NCBI GenBank assembly: GCA_900553545.1
Contig: USDP01000079.1
Span: 1-7,132, forward strand
Direction of reading: 5' to 3'
DNA from: an uncultured Eubacteriales bacterium
Lineage (GTDB): Bacteria > Bacillota > Clostridia > Oscillospirales > Oscillospiraceae
DNA length: 7,132 nucleotides
The notes beneath the pieces are model-generated. The model searched no databases and was not told where the DNA came from. It saw only the letters and a list, made by a program, of their open reading frames with translations. The position numbers were made by a program, and so were the translations under genes. Shown one piece after another: positions 1 through 7,132 of this stretch. Each line of letters opens with the position of its first letter. The stretch's first letter is position 1.

Positions 1-292
1 GCCCATGGCAAGACTGCACACCTTTCTCCGAATGCGCACCACACCCGTTACCTGCACAGCCAGCTCGGAAACGGCTCCCTCACGGCACACAAGGGGGACT
101 GCTTAGTGCTGCTTGGTTCCCCACCTGACACGGTTCACAGAGCCTTGTTGCGTAAGACCAAATCTTCAACGCCGCTTATACAGGTCAGACGATACGATAC
201 GCACCCTCGGTCAGGAATTCCTCCCCGCTGGAGCGGATTGCGGGTAACAGGGCACCGCTATCTCCCCGAGTAGTGCAGCCTTGCCATGGGCC
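1..292 (-). ncRNA. ffs: Signal recognition particle RNA, large bacterial (Bacillus-like) type with Alu domain
   Basis: This is the RNA scaffold of the signal recognition particle, which binds Ffh and targets nascent membrane and secreted proteins to FtsY and the Sec translocon. Read on the minus strand, its ends pair into a 19-bp terminal helix (291-273 with 19-1) with a single G-U wobble. The 5' Alu part (about 271-228) carries the conserved run GGTGCCCTG-TTACCCGCAATCCGCTC, close to the B. subtilis RNA as I recall it. The S-domain core hairpin lies at 129-108: GTCAGG on the 5' side, a GGAA tetraloop at 120-117, and AGCAGC on the 3' side, which is the Ffh M-domain binding site. A length of about 290 nt fits the Firmicute long form, not the ~110-nt 4.5S form. 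The exact ends are inferred from the terminal helix, and the 3' end may extend past the window edge. It starts about 12 nt after the acpP stop codon. Confidence 0.95.
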
Positions 293-302
293 GAAGTCTG
301 AA

Positions 303-308
303 ATTTAA
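303..308 (-). promoter_or_regulatory. Possible -10 element for the SRP RNA gene, overlapping the acpP stop
   Basis: The minus strand reads TTAAAT here (4 of 6 matches to TATAAT), spanning the acpP stop codon. A start about 7 nt downstream would fall near 295-297, just ahead of the 5' strand of the SRP RNA terminal helix. No convincing -35 hexamer lies 16-18 nt upstream, inside the acpP coding sequence. The alternative is readthrough from the acpP promoter followed by 5' processing. Weak call. Confidence 0.25.
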
Positions 309-523
309 TCGACTTTGCTCTCGACGAAATCGACCAGCTCGCCGACGGTGGCGATCTTTTCCTCGATTTCCAGCTCGACGCCAAGCTCCTGCTCGAGGTC
401 CATGACCATCTCGACGGTGTCGAGCGAGTCGACGCCGAGGCTCTCGAACGTGGTGTCGCGGGTGATCTCATCCTCAGAAATATCCAGCTCTGACGCCAGA
501 TACGAACGAATCTTTTCAAACAT
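305..523 (-). CDS. acpP: Acyl carrier protein
   Basis: This small acidic cytosolic protein carries growing acyl chains on a phosphopantetheine arm during type II fatty acid synthesis. Its 72 residues match the usual 70-80 aa. The attachment motif VDSLD is at residues 31-35, with Ser33 as the predicted modified serine (by AcpS), followed by the acidic helix II typical of the family (TVEMVMDLEQELGVELEIEE). The start is set by GGAGG at 532-536, 8 nt before the ATG. It has its own TTGACA/TATGAT promoter in the 113-bp gap after rpoD. No fab genes are nearby, so this is a stand-alone copy; the window cannot show whether it is the main fatty acid ACP or a second one serving another pathway. No terminator is visible before the SRP RNA gene 12 nt downstream. 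Confidence 0.95.
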   Translation of the reverse strand: MFEKIRSYLASELDISEDEITRDTTFESLGVDSLDTVEMVMDLEQELGVELEIEEKIATVGELVDFVESKVD

Positions 524-567
524 GATAACTGCCTCCGTGAAAACGGTGATTTATCGTAACAACGTCT

Positions 568-595
568 ATCATACGGAAAATTTGCGAGATGTCAA
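568..595 (-). promoter_or_regulatory. Sigma-A promoter of acpP
   Basis: The minus strand carries a perfect -35 TTGACA at 595-590, a 16-bp spacer, and -10 TATGAT at 573-568 (5 of 6). Initiation is expected near 561, giving a leader of about 38 nt before the acpP ATG. I see no FapR-type operator around it. It may also drive the SRP RNA gene by readthrough. Confidence 0.85.
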
Positions 596-636
596 GAAAA
601 ATTTTTCGATGCGCCCAAACGTCCGTATTTCTGCGT

Positions 637-1809
<1,173 letters not shown>

Positions 1810-1812
1810 CGT

Positions 1813-3555
1813 CTAACCTCCATACCCGCCGGTTTCCTTCTTCTGTCTGGCCATTTGCAGGAGCGTGTCGCCGCCCCGGCAGTGCGTCCTCGTATATTCC
1901 TCCTCGATTGTGCGGATGTAATCGTCCATTGCCTGCTCCGAGACGGTCATGTCCTTGCGGTTGACCACCATCGTCAGGTGCTCCATTTCCTCGCGGGAAA
2001 GCGTCCCCTCGAGGGCACCGAGCGTCACGGGCTGGCCGTGCGCAAAGCGCTCGCGCAGCAGCTCCAGCACGTGCCCGAAGAGCGGCACGGAGCAGTGCTC
2101 TCCCGGCAGACGAACCGTCGGGATCAGCTCCGGCTCCTTCAGCAGCATCCGCAGCAGCCCTTCCTCCGCCACGGCGGAGCGGACGTTGTCATAGCGGATG
2201 CTGCGCACGAGCGGCTGCTGCTGCCGCGCGGGCGAGAGGTCAATTTCCCGCTGCTTTTTCTGCTCGATGGCGCGCCGCTTTTTGTACGCCTTCGTGACCT
2301 CGAGCTTCATTGCGTCCGCGGAAATGCCCGCAGCCTCTGCCGCGCGCGCGCCGTAAATTTCGCGCTGCACGGCGCTCGGGAATGTGGAGATGAGCTGCGC
2401 GGCTTTCTGCAAAAACTCGACGCGCTGCTCGTCGTCGGTCAGGTCATACTTGCGCTTCAGGCTCTCGAGCTGATATTCCGCCTGATTTTCCGACTTGTCC
2501 AGCAGGAGGCTGAACCGGTCGGCCCCGTATTTTTTCAAAAATTCGTCCGGGTCCTTCGCGCCCTGCATCCGCAGGACTTTGACCCGCAGGCCCACCTTCT
2601 CCAGCATCGGGATGGCGCGGCGCGTGGCGTTCTGCCCGGCCTCGTCGCCGTCGTAGGTCAGGACGACCTCCGGGACGTATTTGGCCAGGATCGCCGCGTG
2701 CTCCTCCGTCAGGGACGTGCCGAGCGAGGCGACCGCGCAGTCGAAGCCGTATTGGTGGAGCGAGATCGCGTCCATATAGCCTTCCGTCAGGATCATGCGG
2801 CCCTGTTTGCTCTTTTTCGCGATGTTCAGAGCGAAGAGATTTTTGCGCTTGTTGAAGATCTCCGTCTCCGGGGAGTTCAGGTATTTCGGCGTCGAATCGT
2901 CCATGACGCGGCCGCCGAAGCCGATGACATTGCCCCGAATGTCGATGATGGGGAACATCAGGCGGTTGCGGAACCGATCATAGACGCCGCCCTTCTTGCC
3001 GTTGACCGCGAGGCCCGCGTCGAGCAGCTCCTTCTGCGTGTAGCCCTGCTTCTGCATCGCGTCCATCAGGGCCGACCACTCGTTCGGCGAGAAGCCGAGG
3101 CCGAAGCGGTTGACCGTCTGCGTGGAAAGGCCGCGCTTTACGATATAATCCCGCGCTTCGCGCCCCGCATCGGCAAGCAGCTGCTTGCGGAACCACCGCG
3201 CCGCGTCCTTGCAGAGGGCGTAGAGCCGCTCAGTGCGCTTGTACTGCGCGCGGTATTCCTCGTCCTCCGGCACCTCCAGCCCCGCGCGCTTGGCGAGGAA
3301 GCGGACGGCGTCCGGATAGCTGAGCGACTCGATCTCCATGATGAAGTTGATCACGCCGCCGCCCTTGTGGCAGCCGAAGCAATAATAGATGCCCTTCTCC
3401 GGCGCGACGGAGAACGAGCCGGTCTTCTCCGAGTGGAATGGGCAGAGGCCGAAGAGGTTGCTGCCCTTGCGCGTCAGCGTGACGTACTGGCCCACGACTT
3501 CTTCGATCGGATTGCGCTCGACGAGTGCATCGAGAAACGGCTGTGGGAATGGCAT
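1813..3555 (-). CDS. dnaG: DNA primase
   Basis: Primase makes the short RNA primers for lagging-strand and initiation synthesis at the replication fork, working with the DnaB helicase. Its 580 aa match the family. The N-terminal CHC2 zinc-binding domain has ligands C38, H41, C59 and C62. The catalytic core follows, with the RNA-polymerase part (about 110-250, including the conserved stretch RFRNRLMFPIIDIRGNVIGF) and the Toprim domain with EGYMD (Glu258) and DGD (Asp302, Asp304), the acidic metal-binding residues. The C-terminal third (about 370-580) is less conserved and is the expected helicase-interaction domain. The start is supported by AGGAGGT at 3570-3564, 8 nt before the ATG. It lies between dgt and rpoD in one orientation and its tail contains the rpoD ribosome binding site, pointing to a dgt-dnaG-rpoD transcript. 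Confidence 0.98.
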   Translation of the reverse strand: MPFPQPFLDALVERNPIEEVVGQYVTLTRKGSNLFGLCPFHSEKTGSFSVAPEKGIYYCFGCHKGGGVINFIMEIESLSYPDAVRFLAKRAGLEVPEDEEYRAQYKRTERLYALCKDAARWFRKQLLADAGREARDYIVKRGLSTQTVNRFGLGFSPNEWSALMDAMQKQGYTQKELLDAGLAVNGKKGGVYDRFRNRLMFPIIDIRGNVIGFGGRVMDDSTPKYLNSPETEIFNKRKNLFALNIAKKSKQGRMILTEGYMDAISLHQYGFDCAVASLGTSLTEEHAAILAKYVPEVVLTYDGDEAGQNATRRAIPMLEKVGLRVKVLRMQGAKDPDEFLKKYGADRFSLLLDKSENQAEYQLESLKRKYDLTDDEQRVEFLQKAAQLISTFPSAVQREIYGARAAEAAGISADAMKLEVTKAYKKRRAIEQKKQREIDLSPARQQQPLVRSIRYDNVRSAVAEEGLLRMLLKEPELIPTVRLPGEHCSVPLFGHVLELLRERFAHGQPVTLGALEGTLSREEMEHLTMVVNRKDMTVSEQAMDDYIRTIEEEYTRTHCRGGDTLLQMARQKKETGGYGG

Positions 3556-3596
3556 GGCAGCGGACCTCCTTTCCGGTTTGTGAATATCATTTTGCA

Positions 3597-3620
3597 GGGG
3601 CCGATGAGGGCATCGGCCCC
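3597..3620. repeat. Perfect 10-bp inverted repeat (hairpin) between dgt and dnaG
   Basis: GGGGCCGATG (3597-3606) and CATCGGCCCC (3611-3620) are exact reverse complements around a 4-nt loop. In the minus-strand transcript this forms a very stable stem inside the 84-nt dgt-dnaG gap, about 26 nt before the dnaG ribosome binding site. No U-run follows on either strand, so it does not look like an intrinsic terminator. Its minus-strand lead-in CTGTAGGGGC (3625-3616) is identical to the lead-in of the hairpin cluster at 7057, which suggests a shared repeat family. A role in RNA processing or stability is possible but is inference. Confidence 0.8.
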
Positions 3621-3639
3621 TACAGGGCGCAGCGAAATG

Positions 3640-4644
3640 TCACCTTACCTGCCAGGCGGTGGGGATGAAAATTTCGGAATACTTATAGATCGCGTATTTA
3701 TCGGTCATGCCCGCGATATAGTCGCAGACGATGCGCTCCATGCCGTCAAAGTCGAGCTGCGGAATGAAATCCGCTGGGAGCTTGTCCGGGTGCTTGCTGT
3801 AATACTCAAAGAGGCGGCGGATAATGTCCTTCGCCTTCGATTCTTCACCCTTGGCGACGGGATTCGTGTAGACGTGCTGGAACATGAATGTCCGCAGCCG
3901 ATCCATCGCGCCGGCGACCTCCGGCTCCATGCCGAGGACGCCGGACTCCTGCGTGTGGTAGATCATGTTTTCGACGAGCGTGTTGATCCGCGCCGAATGG
4001 GAGCCGCCCAGCACCAGCGAAATATCTCTTGGGATATCCTGCTCTGTGAGGATCCCGGCGCGCATGGCGTCGTCAATGTCGTGGTTGATGTAGGCGATGC
4101 GGTCGGACACGCGGACGACCTGCCCCTCCCACGTCTCGGGGATGAACGTGCCCGTGTGGCCGAGGATGCCCATGCGCACCTCGTAGGTGAGGTTCAGGCC
4201 GCGGCCGTCGCGCTCGAGCTGGTCGACCACGCGGAGCGACTGCTCATTGTGGTGGAACGGGCGGCCCATCATGTCCGTCAGCGCCGCCTCACCCGCATGG
4301 CCGAACGGCGTGTGACCGAGGTCGTGCCCATAGGCTGCCGCCTCGGCGAGGTCCTGGTTCAGACGCAGCCCGCGGCAGATCGTGCGTGCGATGCGCGCGA
4401 CCTCGAGCGTATGCGTCATGCGCGTGCGGTAATGGTCGCCCTCCGGCGAGAGGAAGACCTGCGTCTTGTGCATCAGCCGCCGGAACGACTTGCTATGTAA
4501 GATCCGGTCGGCATCCCGCTGATAGCAGGTGCGCACGTCGTTGTCCTCCTCGGGATAGAGGCGGCCCTGGCTCTCCGCGGCTTTCTGCGCGTGAGGCGCA
4601 AGGACGTCGTATTCTTCCTGTTCCATCCGTTCCCGCACGGTCAT
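3640..4644 (-). CDS. dgt: dGTPase-like HD-domain deoxynucleotide triphosphohydrolase
   Basis: This family hydrolyses dNTPs (classically dGTP) to the deoxynucleoside and triphosphate, trimming dNTP pools in the cytosol. The HD metal site is complete: H78 (RMTHTLEVARIAR), the His107-Asp108 pair in GHDLGHTPFGH, and Asp181 in RVSDRIAYINHD. The N-terminal SKSFRRLMHKTQVF and the HHNEQS motif are also typical. Its 334 aa fit the shorter dGTPase-like subfamily, smaller than the ~500-aa E. coli Dgt, so substrate preference cannot be assumed to be dGTP only. A ribosome binding site AGGTGA (4656-4651) lies 6 nt before the ATG. It is first in the dgt-dnaG-rpoD order that I recall from many clostridia, a setting that ties nucleotide pools to replication. 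The 84-nt gap to dnaG holds a strong palindrome. Confidence 0.94.
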   Translation of the reverse strand: MTVRERMEQEEYDVLAPHAQKAAESQGRLYPEEDNDVRTCYQRDADRILHSKSFRRLMHKTQVFLSPEGDHYRTRMTHTLEVARIARTICRGLRLNQDLAEAAAYGHDLGHTPFGHAGEAALTDMMGRPFHHNEQSLRVVDQLERDGRGLNLTYEVRMGILGHTGTFIPETWEGQVVRVSDRIAYINHDIDDAMRAGILTEQDIPRDISLVLGGSHSARINTLVENMIYHTQESGVLGMEPEVAGAMDRLRTFMFQHVYTNPVAKGEESKAKDIIRRLFEYYSKHPDKLPADFIPQLDFDGMERIVCDYIAGMTDKYAIYKYSEIFIPTAWQVR

Positions 4645-4665
4645 GTTCCATCACCTGTGTATCTC

Positions 4666-4674
4666 AGAATAGCA
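4666..4674 (-). promoter_or_regulatory. Possible extended -10 promoter for dgt-dnaG-rpoD
   Basis: In the 62-nt gap between the YigZ-family gene and dgt, the minus strand reads TGC-TATTCT, that is a TGn extension followed by a 4-of-6 -10 hexamer, in an AT-rich stretch (4666-4700). There is no good -35. Initiation would be near 4659, leaving a very short leader of about 15 nt to the dgt ATG. Weak call; the operon may instead be read from further upstream. Confidence 0.25.
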
Positions 4675-4706
4675 GAAAAACATGAATTTTTCTTGAATAA
4701 GCTGTG

Positions 4707-5332
4707 TCATTTTCGCAAAACGCCGCGAAATACGGAGCCAACTTTTTCCGGGACGAGCCGCCCCGCCGAAAGCTCGCGCAGCGTCTGCGCGAACGGCTCC
4801 GCCGCCTCCTCGGGCAGCAGCAGCGCGAGCGTGATGTCCGCGCCGTAGTCGGTATTTTCAAACACCGCGCCGAGTTTCTCCGCCTCGAGGCGCACACGGT
4901 CGTAGAGGCTGTAGGGGCAGGTGACGCGGAGCGAGGCCCACTGGCGCATTTCATTCACGCTGGCGTCCAGCAGCGCGTCCTTCGCCGCCGCCGTATAGGC
5001 GCGGACCAATCCGCCTGTGCCGAGCAGGATGCCGCCGAAATACCGCGTCACGACGCAGAGGACGTTTTCAATGCCCTCGCGCTCGAACACGTTGAGCATC
5101 GGCTGCCCGGCGGTGCCCTGCGGCTCGCCGTCGTCGCTGTAGCGCTTCGCGCCGCCGCGCAGGATGTAGCACCAGCAGTTGTGCCGCGCGTCATAGTGCT
5201 CTTTTTTCACCGCTTCAAGCAAGGCCCGCGCCTCGTCCTCCGACGAGACGGCGAACACCCGCCCGAGAAAGCGGCTCTTTTTTTCCACATATTCCGACGA
5301 GCCCTCGCCCGCCGGGGTCAGGTAAGCTTCCG

Positions 5333-5336
<4 letters not shown>
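4707..5336 (-). CDS. YigZ/IMPACT family protein (UPF0029 plus DUF1949-type C-terminus)
   Basis: The 209-aa length and two-domain layout match bacterial YigZ (YvyE in Bacillus). The N-terminal UPF0029/Impact domain (about 15-125) has the signature SDDGEPQGTAGQPML (67-81) and VTRYFGGILLGTGGLVRAY (96-114). The C-terminal part (about 135-205) fits the small ferredoxin-like DUF1949 domain. Eukaryotic IMPACT modulates the eIF2-alpha kinase GCN2; the bacterial role is not well defined, though RNA or ribosome binding has been suggested. Its ATG overlaps the hflX stop in an ATGA arrangement, and the ribosome binding site is weak (GGTGA at 5345-5341, only 4 nt away), so translation probably depends on coupling to hflX. 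Pairing with a ribosome-associated GTPase is consistent with a translation-related role, but that is inference. Confidence 0.93.
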
Positions 5337-6595
<1,259 letters not shown>

Positions 6596-6610
6596 AAAAA
6601 TACCTCCATT

Positions 6611-6624
6611 GCGCCGCATGGCGC
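6611..6624 (-). other. Short GC hairpin just upstream of the hflX ribosome binding site
   Basis: In the hflX leader, GCGCC and GGCGC pair as five GC pairs around a 4-nt loop, ending three bases before GGAGGT. It could fine-tune initiation, but a stem this short in GC-rich DNA may occur by chance. Confidence 0.35.
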
Positions 6625-6669
6625 GCTCTGGCGGTGTATTGGTGCGTTCGGCAAATTCCGACAAATATG

Positions 6670-6700
6670 AAAAAAGCCCGCACCGATACACGGTGCGGAC
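6670..6700 (-). terminator. Rho-independent terminator of rpmE
   Basis: On the minus strand GTCCGCACCG (6700-6691) pairs with CGGTGCGGGC (6685-6676) in a 10-bp stem with one G-U pair and a 5-nt loop, followed directly by six T (6675-6670). It starts 7 nt after the rpmE stop codon and should separate rpmE from the hflX transcription unit. Confidence 0.93.
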
Positions 6701-6707
6701 TTGCTTC

Positions 6708-6908
6708 TTACTTCAGGCCGTATTTCTTGTTGAAACGGTCGACACGTCCACCGGTGTCAACAAGCTTCTGCTTGCCGGTGTAGAACGGGTGACACTTGGA
6801 GCAAATTTCAACCTTGATGTCCTTCTTGGTAGAACCAGTCTCAATAACTGCACCACACGCGCATCTGATAGTCGTCTGTTCGTACTTGGGATGGATACCT
6901 TCCTTCAT
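6708..6908 (-). CDS. rpmE: 50S ribosomal protein L31, zinc-binding form
   Basis: L31 sits on the 50S subunit and forms a bridge to the 30S head. The 66-aa protein begins MKEGIHPKYEQTTIRCACG and ends VDRFNKKYGLK, both typical of the family. It has all four zinc ligands, C16 and C18 (CAC) and C36 and C39 (CSKC), so it is the zinc-containing (C+) type that many bacteria swap for a cysteine-free paralogue in zinc shortage. The start at 6908 is supported by GAGGTGA (6920-6914), 5 nt upstream; the reading frame stays open further upstream, but that part holds the leader and promoter. It has its own promoter and terminator, so it appears monocistronic. No Zur-like operator was evident. Confidence 0.98.
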   Translation of the reverse strand: MKEGIHPKYEQTTIRCACGAVIETGSTKKDIKVEICSKCHPFYTGKQKLVDTGGRVDRFNKKYGLK

Positions 6909-6937
6909 GGATTTCACCTCTCTCATCAGATTTCTGT

Positions 6938-6956
6938 AAAAAGGCAGACTGCCCTT
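6938..6956 (-). promoter_or_regulatory. Hairpin plus T-run in the rpmE leader, possible attenuator
   Basis: In the 5' leader, AAGGGCA (6956-6950) can pair with TGCCTTT (6946-6940) across a 3-nt loop, in a run of five T (6942-6938), about 18 nt upstream of the rpmE ribosome binding site. It resembles a weak intrinsic terminator or a protein-binding leader hairpin. Leader structures with autoregulation are known for ribosomal protein genes, including L31. I cannot match this one to a known leader class by eye. Confidence 0.4.
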
Positions 6957-6978
6957 CCCTTGGTTCAAACGCCTAGAT

Positions 6979-7007
6979 ATAGTATCACAGCCCGTCCCGT
7001 TTTGCAA
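6979..7007 (-). promoter_or_regulatory. Sigma-A promoter of rpmE with extended -10
   Basis: The minus strand has -35 TTGCAA (7007-7002, 5 of 6), an exact 17-bp spacer, and -10 TACTAT (6984-6979, 4 of 6) preceded by TGA, a TGn extension. A run of seven A (7017-7011) just upstream may act as an UP element. The start is expected near 6972, giving a leader of about 64 nt. Confidence 0.88.
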
Positions 7008-7056
7008 GTATTTTTTTCGTTTCTAATGAAAGAATTTGCCGCACTCGCAAGAACGG

Positions 7057-7132
7057 CTGTAGGGGCGGGCATTGCCCGCCCGACAATCCCTCCGTCGGCT
7101 TCGCCGACACCTCCCTTTACACAAGGGAGGCT
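7057..7132. repeat. Cluster of three GC-rich hairpins, probable dispersed intergenic repeat, cut by window end
   Basis: No gene lies here. Three inverted repeats follow one another: GGGCGGGC/GCCCGCCC (7063-7070 with 7074-7081, loop ATT), GTCGGC/GCCGAC (7094-7099 with 7103-7108, loop TTC) and CCTCCCTT/AAGGGAGG (7110-7117 with 7123-7130, loop TACAC). The dense modular palindromes and the lead-in CTGTAGGGGC, which is also present on the minus strand at 3625-3616, suggest a REP/MITE-like element. The style resembles intergenic repeats I recall from gut Oscillospiraceae, but copy number cannot be seen here. Confidence 0.65.

Noticed and set aside
211..519. 102-codon minus-strand frame overlapping acpP and the SRP RNA
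   Set aside because: It is out of frame with acpP, has low-complexity serine/arginine-rich composition, and runs into the structural RNA.
600..636. Terminator after rpoD
   Set aside because: There is an AT-rich stretch but no stable GC stem before it; the region mainly leads into the acpP promoter.
3597..3620. Intrinsic terminator between dgt and dnaG
   Set aside because: The stem is strong, but neither strand has a T-run after it, so a Rho-independent terminator is not supported.
6626..6655. Sigma-A promoter for hflX with TTGTCG-like -35 just after the rpmE terminator
   Set aside because: The matching -10 position (CAATAC) fits consensus poorly, so I did not list it; the hflX promoter remains unidentified.
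6596..6691. 32-residue N-terminal extension of HflX from an upstream in-frame GTG
   Set aside because: The GTG lies within the rpmE terminator stem-loop and lacks a suitable ribosome binding site, while the ATG at 6595 has GGAGGT 6 nt upstream and gives a family-typical N-terminus.
6909..7007. 33-residue N-terminal extension of L31
   Set aside because: This stretch contains the promoter and leader; the ATG at 6908 has its own ribosome binding site and gives a standard 66-aa L31.

Overview
This window is a housekeeping block, with seven protein-coding genes and one structural RNA all read from the minus strand. The protein motifs, the GC-rich third positions, the strong GGAGG-type ribosome binding sites, the large Bacillus-type SRP RNA with an Alu domain, and the gene order dgt-dnaG-rpoD suggest a fairly GC-rich clostridial Firmicute. 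An Oscillospiraceae/Ruminococcaceae-type gut bacterium is my best guess. The taxonomic call rests on recall of gene order and repeat style, not on a search.

In the direction of transcription (from high to low coordinates) the layout is as follows. (1) At 7057-7132 a cluster of GC-rich hairpins looks like dispersed intergenic repeat DNA and runs off the window edge. (2) rpmE (ribosomal protein L31, zinc-binding form) has a good sigma-A promoter with a TG-extended -10, a leader with a possible attenuator-like hairpin, and a strong intrinsic terminator. (3) hflX (ribosome-associated GTPase) overlaps a YigZ/IMPACT-family gene by four bases. (4) dgt (HD-domain dNTP triphosphohydrolase) follows after 62 bases, then dnaG (primase) after 84 bases that hold a perfect 10-bp palindrome, then rpoD (primary sigma factor) after only 3 bases. 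dgt-dnaG-rpoD resembles the macromolecular-synthesis operon, with dgt in the first position in place of rpsU. (5) acpP (acyl carrier protein) has its own strong promoter. (6) The SRP RNA gene (ffs) begins about 12 bases after the acpP stop codon and fills the rest of the window.

The genes serve translation (L31, HflX), protein targeting (SRP RNA), nucleotide pool control and replication priming (Dgt, DnaG), global transcription (RpoD) and fatty acid synthesis (ACP). I see no tRNA, CRISPR array, insertion sequence, phage gene or defence system, and no clearly new system. What merits a second look is non-coding: the acpP-ffs junction, covariation in the SRP RNA core hairpin, the rpmE leader, the repeat-like hairpins at two places, and possible internal promoters.
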